Assembly: GCA_049840795.1 (NCBI GenBank) | Contig: JASGJK010000026.1 | Coordinates: forward strand, 1-64,000 | Length of the DNA: 64,000 bases | Reading direction: 5' to 3' | Origin: UPXZ01 sp049840795 | GTDB taxonomy: Bacteria; Bacteroidota; Bacteroidia; Bacteroidales; Paludibacteraceae | In this document: one piece after another, positions 37,301 through 46,760 of the stretch | Numbering within the stretch: the first letter of the stretch is position 1 | Layout: each line of letters begins with the position of its first letter | Program-made: the position numbers and the translations under genes | Notes under the pieces: generated by a model | Told to the model about the DNA's origin: nothing | Databases searched by the model: none | Seen by the model: the letters and a program-made list of their open reading frames with translations, nothing else

Positions 37301-38385
37301 ATGATACTGTATACAATTAAACTCAGCAGGTCAGAAGTTGAAGACCTTAAAAACATCATCAATAAAGGAAGCCATACATCTCAATCATTTAGAGCGGCAT
37401 ATATTTTATTGAACAGTGATAAAGGAGAATTTTCGGAAAATCCGAAAATTACTAATGAAGAAATATGCAAGATATTAAAAATAGGTGCAAGAACCATCGA
37501 TAGGGTTAAAAAGAAATTTATAGAAGAAGGATTTGAGAGTGCTTTAGAACGACGCCCCTCTACTCAAACCTACAAGAAAAAAGCGGATGGAGATTTAGAG
37601 GCAAAATTAGTTACACTTTGCTGCAGTGAGCCACCGGAAGGTTTTTCAAAATGGTCTTTGCGTTTATTGGCGGAAAAACTGGTTGAATTAGAATATGTGG
37701 ATTATATTTCTCACGTAACTGTGAGAGAGGTTATAAAAAAAACGAACTTAAACCTTGGAAAGTAAAGGGTTGGGTAATTCCGCCGGAACAGAACAGTCAG
37801 TTTGTAGCCAATATGGAACGTGTTTTAGATGTTTATAAATTACCATACGATGAAGATTATCCGGTGGTATATATGGATGAATCACCAAAACAATCGATTG
37901 AACAGATAGCCTCAACAGCAATGAAACCGGGTCAAGAAGTCAGAGTTGATTATAAATACATAAGGCATGGTATGGTCAATATTTTTATGGCAAATGAGCC
38001 TTTAAATGGAAATCGAATTGTCGAGGTAACAGAATTCAAAACAAAAAAGGACTGGGCAAAGTTTATTAAACGGATAGCGGATGAGATGTATCCAAATGCA
38101 AAAAAGATAAGATTAGTAATGGATAACTTCAAAACACATGATCCGTCTGCTTTCTATGAGGAGTTTGAACCGGAGGAAGCAAAAAGAATTTGGGATAGAT
38201 TTGAGTTCGTTTTCACACCCAAACACGGTCGTTGGTTAAATATGGCTGAAATAGAATTGCATGTACTCAACGGGCAATGTTTGAATCGCCATATCCCTAC
38301 AATTGACAAAGTGAAAACTGAAGTTGATGCATGGCAGAGACAACGCAATAATAAAAATGGGTATATAGGTCAAATTGGTTGTTAA
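37301..38385 (+). pseudogene. IS630 transposase copy 2, C-terminus displaced
   Basis: Identical in protein sequence to copy 1 through both frames, with the same A8 slippery run, up to WQRQRNNKN. The last ~23 residues (AKINWQFTNENARVKLKRLY onward) lie at 41080-41157 beyond the nested IS256-variant. The displaced tail means this copy is probably inactive, while copy 1 could act on the ends of both. Confidence 0.8.
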
Positions 38386-38619
38386 ATTAATGTTAATACG
38401 TTCAAGAGGTCAAAATGGTTGGTGTTTTTTTTCTGAAGTTTTGCCCACTCATTATTTCTTCAATATATTTGCCTCGGTCAAACTAAACGGAAGCGAGCTC
38501 TGCTGGAGAGCAACTTCCCAGGGATATATTTGACGGGCGACGGGAAAAAGTCGATAGTTCCGGGGGTTGTTCTTATTATAAGAGCAACCCCTATCACATT
38601 TTATTTGAGCCCCTAATGC

Positions 38620-38674
38620 CTAAAAAAACTCATCTATAAACCGCTTGCGGTTTTCTTTAGAAAGCCCATTATGA
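38620..38674 (-). pseudogene. C-terminal piece of the IS256-variant transposase
   Basis: Reads NGLSKENRKRFIDEFF-stop (TAG at 38622-38620). It is the missing end of the transposase at 40140-41034, cut off by the IS3 element. The TGA at 38672-38674 is repeated at 40137-40139 as the IS3 target duplication. Confidence 0.7.
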
Positions 38675-38706
38675 TGAACTGCACCCTAAAAGTTGGACAG
38701 TTAATA

Positions 38707-39507
38707 TTATTGATTAGTGACTTGATTTCTAAATTGTACTGGGCTTAATCCACCTAATCCTATTTTAATCCTTTGGTTATTATAGTAGTAAATATAATCG
38801 TTGAGTTCTTGAATGAACTCTTCCATAGTTTCAAACTCTCGCAAATATAATAATTCCGATTTCAGTAATCCGAAAAAGTTTTCAATTACTGCATTGTCCA
38901 AACAGTTTCCCTTTCTTGACATGCTTTGAACAACACCGTTTTCTATCAGCATATTTTGATATGTGCGGTGCTGATAATGCCATCCTTGGTCAGAATGTAT
39001 GATAAGGTTCGTTTTGTCCGGAACCAGATTAAAAGCATTATTTATCATATCAATCACCATGGCCAGATTAGGACTATCGGATATAGCAAAACTTATAATT
39101 TCCCGATTATACAAATCCATAATAGGGGATAAATATCTTTTTGCTCCCAAAAGAGAAAATTCACTGATATCCGTAACCCATTTCTGATAAGGTGCACCCG
39201 TCGAGAAATCCCGTTGTAATATATTAGGGGCAACTTTACCTATTGCTCCTCTGTAAGAATGATATTTCTTTTTTCTTACCGCACATTTTAAACCGCATAA
39301 ATTCATCAGCTTAAGAACTGTCTTATGATTTAGGTTGTACCCTCTTTTATTTACTTCAAGAGTGATACGCCGATATCCATACCGCCCATAATTTTCATGA
39401 AAGATTTGACAGATCACCTCTTTCTCTTTTAAATACTTGTCCGACTGCTTTGCTTTTTGGACACAGTAATGATACGTACTTTTAGCCATCCCTGAAGCTT
39501 TCAACAA
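38707..39507 (-). CDS. IS3 transposase orfB (DDE integrase)
   Basis: 266 residues from the internal Met; in the frameshift product it continues from orfA through QERAASIQELRLEYKLSTLL. HTH_21 region: ICQIFHENYGRYGYRRITLE. Integrase core: KWVTDISEFSLLG (first Asp), NLIIHSDQGWHYQHRTYQNM (second Asp), MSRKGNCLDNAVIENFFGLLKSELLY (Glu). Complete and probably functional. Confidence 0.9.
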   Translation of the reverse strand: MLKASGMAKSTYHYCVQKAKQSDKYLKEKEVICQIFHENYGRYGYRRITLEVNKRGYNLNHKTVLKLMNLCGLKCAVRKKKYHSYRGAIGKVAPNILQRDFSTGAPYQKWVTDISEFSLLGAKRYLSPIMDLYNREIISFAISDSPNLAMVIDMINNAFNLVPDKTNLIIHSDQGWHYQHRTYQNMLIENGVVQSMSRKGNCLDNAVIENFFGLLKSELLYLREFETMEEFIQELNDYIYYYNNQRIKIGLGGLSPVQFRNQVTNQ

Positions 39508-39530
39508 TGTGGAAAGCTTGTATTCCAGCC

Positions 39531-40097
39531 TTAATTCCTGGATGGAGGCAGCCCGTTCCTGTTTTCTCGGGCTATGCGTTCCTGAACTAAGGCTCTCAAT
39601 TTTTTTAGGTATGCATTCTCCGCTTTTAAGAGTTCTATTTCTTTCAGCAGTGCTTTATTTTCGGTTTCATTACCAGGCACTTTACTTTCCTGCCCTTTAG
39701 GGATCATGTCTTCGTTTACCATATTTTCTGACCAAAGACGGCTACCTTTTTGGAGGCCGGATACTCCTATATCATCGTATTTACGTTTCCATATGAGAAC
39801 GGTACTTGGACTCGGTATGCCGTATTTTAAAGCTGTTTGAAGCAAAGATAGATGATTTTCAAACATATCTTGCAAGACTTTGTGTTTGAAATCAACGGGA
39901 TAATATCTCTGTTGCATACGCAAACCCTCTTCTCCATAGAGTGAATATAAGTCAACCCAGTATTTTACCTGACGAGGGTTTACATCAAACATTTTACCTG
40001 TTACACGTATAGGCAAATGTTCTCTCAAGACTTTGGCTACAACTTCTAACCGCACCGAATAAGGGTGCTTTTCGTACTTCTTTCGTTTTTCTGACAT
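39531..40097 (-). CDS. IS3 orfA (helix-turn-helix protein)
   Basis: 188 residues: MSEKRKKYEKHPYSVRLEVVAKVLRE, two helix-turn-helix segments (VTGKMFDVNPRQVKYWVDLY; LLQTALKYGIPSPSTVLIWK), and a leucine-zipper-like end (NKALLKEIELLKAENAYLKK). It stops at 39531; orfB's frame is -1 relative to it and is open across the overlap, with a GAGAAAAC run near 39560 as a candidate slippery site for the fused transposase. Confidence 0.85.
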   Translation of the reverse strand: MSEKRKKYEKHPYSVRLEVVAKVLREHLPIRVTGKMFDVNPRQVKYWVDLYSLYGEEGLRMQQRYYPVDFKHKVLQDMFENHLSLLQTALKYGIPSPSTVLIWKRKYDDIGVSGLQKGSRLWSENMVNEDMIPKGQESKVPGNETENKALLKEIELLKAENAYLKKLRALVQERIARENRNGLPPSRN

Positions 40098-40139
40098 AAT
40101 TGATTATTTTATGTCCAACTTTTGGGGTGCGGTTCATGA

Positions 40140-41034
40140 TTGCGAAGTTTGTTCTTTGAAATCAGTAAATGAACCTTCTAATGCATTATTTGTATTTGGT
40201 ATCTGCAATTCTGGATTATCATACCAAATAAAAAGATAAGGTAAGTTTCTTTTCAAACTCAAATATGCACTCCGTAACTTTTTATGAACATATCTGCTTT
40301 TTCCGGTTACCGGGTCATTTGATCTTTCTTTTAGAAAATCTGACCATTTATCATACCACAAGTCAAATTCTGATATAAAACTTTCTTTATCAGTTCTTGT
40401 AAGCATTTTCGATAATTGTTTCAGTTCTTTACCGGCTTCCAGCTTTGGATTATTTGTTATGTATCGCCTGATGATTGCAACTTGATGAAATTGACACATT
40501 TGTACTTTATATGTTCCAAATTGCTGAAACATTCCTTTCAAACCATCGCAAACAAGCCCGCTAAATACAAAACCCAAGGACTCCAAGTAATTGACCCCTT
40601 CCTTATAATCTGCCAAACGCTCTTGCTTAACGTATTTACGCCAAAGTATTTTCCCACTTAAGGCATCTTTTATTACCAATAACCCCCAATTTCGTCCCCA
40701 ATACGTGGTGTCTAATAATCCTATTACTCTACGTGGTGATAAAGTTGAATATTGAATCAACCTGATACTCTCGTAATCGCCTTTTTATGGTACTTTCACT
40801 CACTTTAAAAGTCTTTGATAGATTTTTGTAAGTCTGTTTTCCTTCAGAGTATAATGCCCAAAGTTCATCTATATCGAGTTTCTCACCACCTGTAAAACAA
40901 CGTCTACACGAAAAGCAAATATAGCGTTGATGACCATTTCTAATACCATTTTTACGGACTATTGGTGAACCACAATAAAAGCATTTTTTTTGTTCATAAC
41001 CTTTCATTTGATACAAAGATGTGATAATATGCAA
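40140..41034 (-). pseudogene. IS256-variant transposase, zinc-binding type, truncated and frameshifted
   Basis: The N-terminus has a zinc ribbon (CFYCGSPIVRKNG, YICFSCRRCF) and an HTH (YKNLSKTFKVSESTIKRRL). After a shift near 40745 comes the DDE part: RVIGLLDTTYWGRNWGLLVI (Asp), GFVFSGLVCDGLKGMFQQFG (Asp), VQMCQFHQVAIIRRYI, and IPNTNNALEGSFTDFKEQT (Glu), where IS3 interrupts it. The end is at 38620-38674. Confidence 0.8.
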
Positions 41035-41165
41035 CTTACAACGTTTTTAACAACCAATTTGACCTATTAGCCGAAAAATGCTAAAATTAATTGGCAGTTT
41101 ACAAATGAAAATGCTCGAGTGAAACTCAAGAGATTGTATCCGTCAATTCTAAGCTAACATAACAC

Positions 41166-41619
41166 TAATATGAATTCCGGAAAATATGGAAATAGTTGGG
41201 GGACTTCCTTTGCAGCACCCCAAGTTGCTGCTACTGTGGGATTGGTATTGTCTGTAAACCCATGCCTAACAGCAACTCAAGCTATGAATATTGTTGTTAA
41301 TTCATCCGATACTTCCATCTATTCAATTCCAGAAAACGTCGCTTATATAGGAAAATTAGGACACGGGAGATTAGATGTCAAGGCAGCAGTGCAATCTACA
41401 ACCATCGTATTTTCCGAGCCTATTAACTTTACTGGAGTACAAACAATAGCATCAAATTACGCAATAAAAGCTATAAACCAACCGATTACGATTTTTCCTG
41501 GTGCAAATATAACATTTAAAACACGTAGGGAGGTAGAACTTAATTCTGGTTTTGAGGTGAAAAATGGAGCTATTTTTGAAATAAACATTGATCCAAACAA
41601 TCCTATCGTCTGTCAATAA
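41166..41619 (+). pseudogene. Subtilisin-like protease gene, C-terminal fragment
   Basis: Continues the 33847-33974 fragment: NMNSGKYGNSWGTSFAAPQV with the catalytic Ser in GTSFAAP, then the last S8 helices (CLTATQAMNIVVNSSDTSIY, GHGRLDVKAAV). The C-terminal ~75 residues (VFSEPINFTGVQTIASNYAI, ITFKTRREVELNSGFEVKNG) are a coat-hanger-like beta repeat found on secreted Bacteroidota proteins. There is no T9SS end. The fragment cannot be active: it is separated by 7.2 kb from its other piece and lacks Asp and His. Confidence 0.82.
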
Positions 41620-41662
41620 TATTTTTTACTAATATAACACGAGTTCGATATAAAATCTAATT

Positions 41663-42036
41663 GGTATAGGCGTTTAGACCGCCCTGCTTAATTTATTGAT
41701 TATAAACGCATAGGTTCTTTTAAAACCATTTTTCTTATGAGTAAATCGAAGATTGTCTCCATATTTGAGCGTCTGTTGTACCTAAAGTGGTACTCATCAA
41801 GGTATCCTTGAAGCCTCTCTTTGCTGCAATGGTGATGAATTTCCCCGAAGCCAACCTTTGAGATTCATAATGTGAATATGTATGTCTTGAAAGTTCTTTC
41901 CATTTTCAGATTTAATTTGTTGGAGCTTGGGATAATCCTTTTTCAAAGGAATATATCCTCTCCATTCGTCTGTTATGATTGTAGCTTCTTTGGCAATATA
42001 AGTTTCAAAGAAAGGTTTGAATGAATCCGTCGGAGT
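41663..42036 (-). pseudogene. IS1595 transposase 3' fragment
   Basis: Left end GGTATAGGCGTTTAGACCGC at 41663 matches the ends of the IS1595 at 9856. The minus strand reads FKPFFETYIAKEATIITDEW, RGYIPLKKDYP and, after frame changes, HHHCSKERLQGYLDEYHFRY and FDLLIRKMVLKEPMRL, close to the 9909-10836 transposase. The 5' half is missing where the 42037 element begins. Confidence 0.7.
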
Positions 42037-42219
42037 GGATTTGTAATCAGGAGTGGTCGGAAGATAACTTTTATTAAGAAATGCCTCTTTTTAAAAGATA
42101 TTTTAGATATTCCGAGATAATTTAGTTGTTGTTTTTCTTCTATTTTCAACTAAATGCATACATATTTCTTAAATTTTTTAAGGAATAAAAATCTTCCGAC
42201 CACCCATGATTACAAATCC
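42037..42219. mobile_element. MITE-like 183-bp element
   Basis: Inverted ends about 35 bp long: GGATTTGTAATCAGGAGTGG (42037) with TCGGAAGAT following, against the complement of GGATTTGTAATCATGGGTGG ending at 42219, and TTTTATT inside both. The AT-rich centre has no gene. It lies between two broken transposase genes, which fits a non-autonomous element moved by a transposase in trans. Confidence 0.65.
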
Positions 42220-42545
42220 CGCTTGACCGAGGTTTTCTTCCCACTCTTGGGAATATAACTTGGATCAAAAGCAACAATACATTCTTTAATCATTTGTCCG
42301 GCAATCAGGGAAAGGTTAAAGTATTGAAAATTAAACTTGTTCTCGAAGTTTATCCGAAAATACTGTTCGCAATGTTCGGAAAATCGAGATAATTGTAAGA
42401 AATTTATTCTACCTTTGATGCTCAAAAAGCTTAAAAGGACATTTAGAACCAAACGTTTTCGGGATTCTTTAAGTCCTAAAAACCTATGCGACTTTAATGC
42501 TTTGATAATAAGACATTTAGCATTTGGGTATTCGTTGATTGACAT
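42220..42545 (-). pseudogene. DDE transposase, N-terminal fragment
   Basis: About 105 residues: MSINEYPNAKCLIIKALKSH, LLSFLSIKGRINFLQLSRFS, EHCEQYFRINFENKFNFQYF, and IVAFDPSYIPKSGKKT, where the first catalytic Asp sits, before the reading is cut at the 42037-42219 element. The DxSxIPKSGKxT phrase is typical of a Bacteroidota DDE transposase group; I cannot name the IS family with certainty. Confidence 0.6.
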
Positions 42546-42708
42546 AACTTCTCAGATTGTGGTAAATCCTTAAAGTTACTGAAAATCAGCGAATTATCTA
42601 ATTTTTTAATCAGCTATTTTGCTGATTATCAAATATTTATTGCATTTTATAACGAACAATTGTATATTAAAACTATACACTTAAAACGGCAAGTTCATCT
42701 TTTTTTTG

Positions 42709-42716
42709 TATTTTTG
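42709..42716 (+). promoter_or_regulatory. -7 box of the lysS promoter
   Basis: TATTTTTG matches TAnnTTTG, 72 bp ahead of the lysS start. No clear TTG at -33. Confidence 0.6.
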
Positions 42717-42788
42717 CAAACTTATTTATTAATAGTTGATTGATTATCACCTATTAACTAATCAACCAAATACATCAATTATCTAGAA

Positions 42789-44513
42789 ATGAGTATAGAA
42801 TTAAGCGAACAAGAACAGTTCAGACGCCAAAGCTTGGCAGAATTACGTAACTTGGGAATCGACCCTTATCCCGCAGCAGAATACCCCACCAATGCTTTTT
42901 CCACCGATATAAAAGCAAATTTTAATGATGATGAAGAACCAAAACGACAAGTTTGCGTTGCAGGGCGCATTATGAGCCGTCGAATTATGGGGAAAGCATC
43001 TTTTGTGGAATTGCAAGACAGCAAAGGACGCATTCAAATTTACGTGAGCCGTGACGATATCAGCACTGAAGCACAACCCGAAATGTACAACAGCGTCTTC
43101 AAGAAACTAATGGACATCGGCGATTTTATCGGCATCAAAGGTTTTGTTTTTCGTACCCAAATGGGCGAAATAAGCATACACGCGCAAGAATTGACCGTGC
43201 TGAGCAAATCGCTGAAACCACTTCCAATCGTAAAATATAAAGACGGCGTTGCCTACGATGCTTTTGAAGACCCAGAGCAACGTTACCGCCAGCGTTACGT
43301 GGATTTGGTTGTGAATGAAGGCATTAAAGATATTTTCTTAAAACGCACCAAAGTTTATCAATCGATGCGTGAATATTTCAACGCACAAGATTATATTGAA
43401 GTAGAAACTCCTGTTCTTCAGCCTATTCCGGGTGGAGCTTCGGCGCGTCCTTTTATTACGCACCACAACGCCTTGGATATTCCGCTTTATTTAAGAATTG
43501 CCAATGAATTGTATCTCAAAAGGTTAATTGTTGGAGGTTTTGAAGGCGTATATGAATTTTCGAAAAATTTCCGTAACGAAGGAATGGACAGAACGCACAA
43601 TCCTGAATTTACGGCAATGGAAATATATGTTTCGTACAAAGATTATAACTGGATGATGGATTTCACCGAAAAAATGGTGGAAAAAATCTGTATGGATGTA
43701 AACGGAACCACCGAAATTAAAGTCGGCGACCGCGAAATCAGCTTTAAAACACCGTTCAAACGCATTACAATGATTGATGCTATCAAAGAACACACCGGCA
43801 TCGACATCAATGGAATGGATCAATATCAATTACGAAAAGTTTGTGAGGATTTGAAAATTGAGGTTGATGATTTTATTGGAAAAGGAAAATTAATTGATGA
43901 AATCTTCGGAGAAAAATGTGAAGGAAATTACATCCAGCCGACATTTATTACAGATTACCCAGTTGAAATGAGCCCGTTGTGTAAACGCCACCGCAATAAT
44001 CCAGAATTGACCGAGCGTTTTGAATTAATGGTGAATGGGAAAGAATTGGCTAATGCATATTCAGAACTAAATAATCCGATTGAACAATTAGAAAGATTTA
44101 AAGAACAATTATTTCTTAAAGAATTAGGAGACGACGAAGCGATGTTTATCGATATGGATTTTGTGCGTTCGTTGGAATATGGAATGCCACCAACATCAGG
44201 TATGGGAATTGGTATGGACAGATTAGTGATGTTGATGACAGGCCAGCAGGCAATTCAGGAAGTATTATTCTTTCCTCAGATGAAACCCGAAAAGGTGGTT
44301 ACGCAAGATGGTCCGGATAAATACATTGCACTTGGAATACCCGAAGAATGGGTCGAAGTAATCAAAAAAGCAGGAATTACCAAAATAAAAGATTTGAAAG
44401 GATTAAATCCAAATAAATTTCATCAGGACATATGCGGATTGAACAAAAAGAATAAATTGGAACTTAAAAACCCAACTAAAGAAGACGTTCAAAGCTGGAT
44501 TGATAAAGCTTAA
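42789..44513 (+). CDS. lysS: Lysyl-tRNA synthetase, class II
   Basis: 574 residues, typical of the Bacteroidales form, which has a ~75-residue C-terminal extension beyond the catalytic domain (AGITKIKDLKGLNPNKFHQD onward; helix-hairpin-helix-like). The anticodon OB-fold: VCVAGRIMSRRIMGKASFVELQD. Class II motif 1 about 185-215; motif 2 FSKNFRNEGMDRTHNPEFTAMEIY; motif 3 GMPPTSGMGIGMDRLVMLMTG. Intact. In Bacteroidales it is followed by gpsA and pgi; here a DUF1016 gene is inserted between lysS and gpsA. Confidence 0.97.
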   Translation: MSIELSEQEQFRRQSLAELRNLGIDPYPAAEYPTNAFSTDIKANFNDDEEPKRQVCVAGRIMSRRIMGKASFVELQDSKGRIQIYVSRDDISTEAQPEMYNSVFKKLMDIGDFIGIKGFVFRTQMGEISIHAQELTVLSKSLKPLPIVKYKDGVAYDAFEDPEQRYRQRYVDLVVNEGIKDIFLKRTKVYQSMREYFNAQDYIEVETPVLQPIPGGASARPFITHHNALDIPLYLRIANELYLKRLIVGGFEGVYEFSKNFRNEGMDRTHNPEFTAMEIYVSYKDYNWMMDFTEKMVEKICMDVNGTTEIKVGDREISFKTPFKRITMIDAIKEHTGIDINGMDQYQLRKVCEDLKIEVDDFIGKGKLIDEIFGEKCEGNYIQPTFITDYPVEMSPLCKRHRNNPELTERFELMVNGKELANAYSELNNPIEQLERFKEQLFLKELGDDEAMFIDMDFVRSLEYGMPPTSGMGIGMDRLVMLMTGQQAIQEVLFFPQMKPEKVVTQDGPDKYIALGIPEEWVEVIKKAGITKIKDLKGLNPNKFHQDICGLNKKNKLELKNPTKEDVQSWIDKA

Positions 44514-44536
44514 TATATTTTTAGACAAATTTTCCT

Positions 44537-45584
44537 ATGGAAAATCTATTGACTACAAACAATGAATATCGCGAGTGGATTGTTGGGCTAAAACAACGCA
44601 TTAAACAAAGCCAACTCAAAGCTACCGTAAAAGTGAATACGGAAATGCTCCAATTGTACTGGTCAATAGGCGAGGATATTGTAGAGAAACAATCTGAAAC
44701 TAAATGGGGAAGTCATTTTTTTGATCAAATGAGCAAGGATTTGAAAGAAACTTTCCCAGATATTTTTGGTTTTTCGGTCACCAATATCAAATATATGAAA
44801 AGAATGTATTTGTTTTATACACAACAAAATACAATTCGTCAACAAGTTGTTGACGAATTAAAAGAAACTATCTTTTCAATTCCTTGGGGACATCAAATAG
44901 AGATATTTACAAAATCGAAAAATGTTGAAGAAGCCCTTTTCTACATCAACAAAACAGTGGAAAACGGTTGGAGTAGAAATGTTTTGTTAAACTTTTTGTC
45001 AACTGATTTATACCATTCACAAGGAAAGGCAATTAATAACTTCAACCGTACTTTACCTGAATTACAAAGCGATTTAGCTCAACAAACATTAAAAGATCCT
45101 TATAATTTTGATTTTTTATCGATATCAGAAAACTTTAAAAGAAAAAGAATTAGAGGATGCCTTAATTCAAAATATTACCCAATTTTTGTTAGAACTTGGA
45201 AGTGGTTTTGCTTATGTAGGAAGGCAAGTTAAAATAGACATTGGTGAAGAAGAATTTTTCATCGACCTGCTTTTTTATCAGTTAAAACTACGTTGTTACG
45301 TTGTAGTCGAATTAAAAACCGGAAAATTTAAAGCTGAATATGTGAGTAAATTGGGTTTATATGTTTCGGCTATTAATCATCAAATGAAACATAATGAAGA
45401 TAAGCCCACAGTAGGATTATTAATTTGTAAAAACAAAGATAGTGTTGTTGCAAAATACACATTGGAAAGTACAACGCATCCTATTGGAATATCGGAATAT
45501 CAATTAACTGAAGCTATAAACAAAGAGTTTAAATCAACTTTGCCAAGTATAAAAGAGATAGAAGAAGGATTAAACAATATATAA
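44537..45584 (+). CDS. DUF1016/YhcG-type PDDEXK nuclease-domain protein (one frameshift)
   Basis: About 350 residues joined near 45125. The N-terminal domain has the family start EYREWIVGLKQRIKQSQLKA, LQLYWSIGEDIVEKQ, WGSHFFDQMSKDLKETFPDI, and FSVTNIKYMKRMYLFY. The C-terminal nuclease domain: LLELGSGFAYVGRQVKIDIG, EEFFIDLLFYQLKLRCYVVVELK (D...ExK active site), and KPTVGLLICKNKDSVVAKYT. The role is unclear; homologues are often linked with restriction loci or mobile DNA. It starts 23 bp after lysS and ends 10 bp before gpsA. Confidence 0.85.
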
Positions 45585-45594
45585 TTGAATATAA

Positions 45595-46662
45595 ATGGTT
45601 ATAGAAAGTATAGAATGGAACGATTCGCAGGTAAGCTTAGACACCATTCTAAGCAAATCTGCCAAAAACAATTCTGATGTGCGTTTAGCCATTATGGGAG
45701 GAGGAAGCTGGGCTACAGCTTTAGCTAAAATGGCCTTAACCAATTTGAAATCAATAAATTGGTATATGCGGCGGCAAGAGCAGATTGATGAATTTCTACG
45801 CTCAAGCAAAAATCCATCGTACCTCACGGGCGTAAAGTTTGATACTGACAGAATTAATTTTACCAACGATATTAATAAAGTGGTAAAAATGTCGGATATT
45901 TTGGTGTTTGCAACGCCGTCGCCATTCTTAAAACAGCACCTGAAAAGGCTAAAACGCAAACTCGACGATAAAATCATTGTTTCTGCCATCAAAGGAATTG
46001 TACCTGATGAAAATCTGATTATCTCTGACTATTTTCATCATCGTTATAAAGTTCCTGAAGAGAATATTGCCGTTATCGGAGGTCCGTGTCACGCAGAAGA
46101 AGTGGCGTTAGAACGGCTTTCATACCTCACAATAGCCTGTTCGTCAAGAGATAAAGCACGATATATTGCTGAAAAATTTGGGAACGAATACATTCACACC
46201 GGCATAAGTGACGACGTTTTTGGGCTAGAATACACATCAGTGATGAAAAATATCTACGCCATTGCATCCGGAATTTGTCATGGATTAAAATACGGCGACA
46301 ATTTTCAGGCTGTGCTAATTTCAAATGCCGCGCAGGAAATGGAACGTTTTTGTAACGCGGCAAGTCCTCATCACCGCGACATCAGCGAAACGGCTTTTTT
46401 AGGCGATTTATTAGTAACCGCCTACTCCAAATTTAGCCGAAATCGTCTTTTCGGGACAATGATTGGAAAAGGCTATTCGGTTCGTACGGCACAATTGGAA
46501 ATGGAAATGATTGCCGAAGGATATTATGCCACAAAAACCATTCACGAGTTAAACGAAAAATTTCAGGTAAATATCCCTATCGTAGATGCTGTTTACGAAA
46601 TTTTATACAATAGAAGTTCACCCGTTTTAGAATTAAAGAAATTAACGGAAAAATTGAAATAA
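45595..46662 (+). CDS. gpsA: Glycerol-3-phosphate dehydrogenase [NAD(P)+]
   Basis: 355 residues. NAD-binding GGGSWATALAKMALT at about 36-50, SDILVFATPSPFL, the conserved IVSAIKGIVPDENLIISDYF, VIGGPCHAEEVALERLSYLT, catalytic Lys in YTSVMKNIYAIASGICHGLKYGDN, and LGDLLVTAYSKFSRNRLFG. It supplies sn-glycerol-3-phosphate for phospholipid synthesis. The N-terminal ~30 residues are longer than the core needs, but no other Met is available. Confidence 0.94.
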   Translation: MVIESIEWNDSQVSLDTILSKSAKNNSDVRLAIMGGGSWATALAKMALTNLKSINWYMRRQEQIDEFLRSSKNPSYLTGVKFDTDRINFTNDINKVVKMSDILVFATPSPFLKQHLKRLKRKLDDKIIVSAIKGIVPDENLIISDYFHHRYKVPEENIAVIGGPCHAEEVALERLSYLTIACSSRDKARYIAEKFGNEYIHTGISDDVFGLEYTSVMKNIYAIASGICHGLKYGDNFQAVLISNAAQEMERFCNAASPHHRDISETAFLGDLLVTAYSKFSRNRLFGTMIGKGYSVRTAQLEMEMIAEGYYATKTIHELNEKFQVNIPIVDAVYEILYNRSSPVLELKKLTEKLK

Positions 46663-46760
46663 AAACACGCAAAGTGCTATCAGTATCAGGTTTCAAGTTT
46701 CAAGTTTTAGGTTTTAGATTATAAAGCACACAGACTATTGACAACAAATAAATAAATTAT

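Larger units (their letters stand above)
38675..40136 (-). mobile_element. IS3-family insertion sequence (IS150-like)
   Basis: 1462 bp, ends TGAACTGCACCC and the complement of TGAACCGCACCCC (both continuing AAAAGTTGGACA), flanked by a 3-bp duplication TGA. It contains orfA and orfB in the usual overlapping arrangement. It is the innermost and therefore youngest insertion of the nest. Confidence 0.88.
38360..41073 (-). mobile_element. IS256-variant (zinc-binding type) element nested in IS630
   Basis: Inverted ends share TAGGTCAAATTGGTTGTTAA (38365 onward, and the complement near 41046-41067) with GG outermost. The flanking AAAAATG duplication marks insertion into the IS630 transposase gene. 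Inside lies the IS3 element at 38675-40136. The 38360-38619 part is non-coding and includes the hairpin GGGGTTG/CAACCCC near 38562-38591. Confidence 0.78.
33975..41165 (+). mobile_element. Composite transposon: two IS630 copies around an AAA ATPase gene
   Basis: Two IS630 elements in direct orientation (33975-35177 and 37242-41165) flank 35178-37241. The outer ends are bordered by TA (33973-33974 and 41166-41167), the IS630 target. Removing 33975-41167 rejoins the protease as ...PTTYAA-NMNSGKYGNSWGTSFAAP in frame, so the whole unit is most simply one insertion with a TA duplication. The second IS630 was later invaded by other elements. Confidence 0.8.
37242..41165 (+). mobile_element. IS630-family insertion sequence, copy 2, split by nested elements
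   Basis: Left end 37242 (preceded by TA) is identical to copy 1. The body stops at 38359 and resumes at 41074, the last 92 bp running to CTAACATAACAC at 41165 and TA at 41166-41167. The seven bases AAAAATG occur on both sides of the interruption (38353-38359 and 41074-41080), as a target duplication. Confidence 0.85.
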
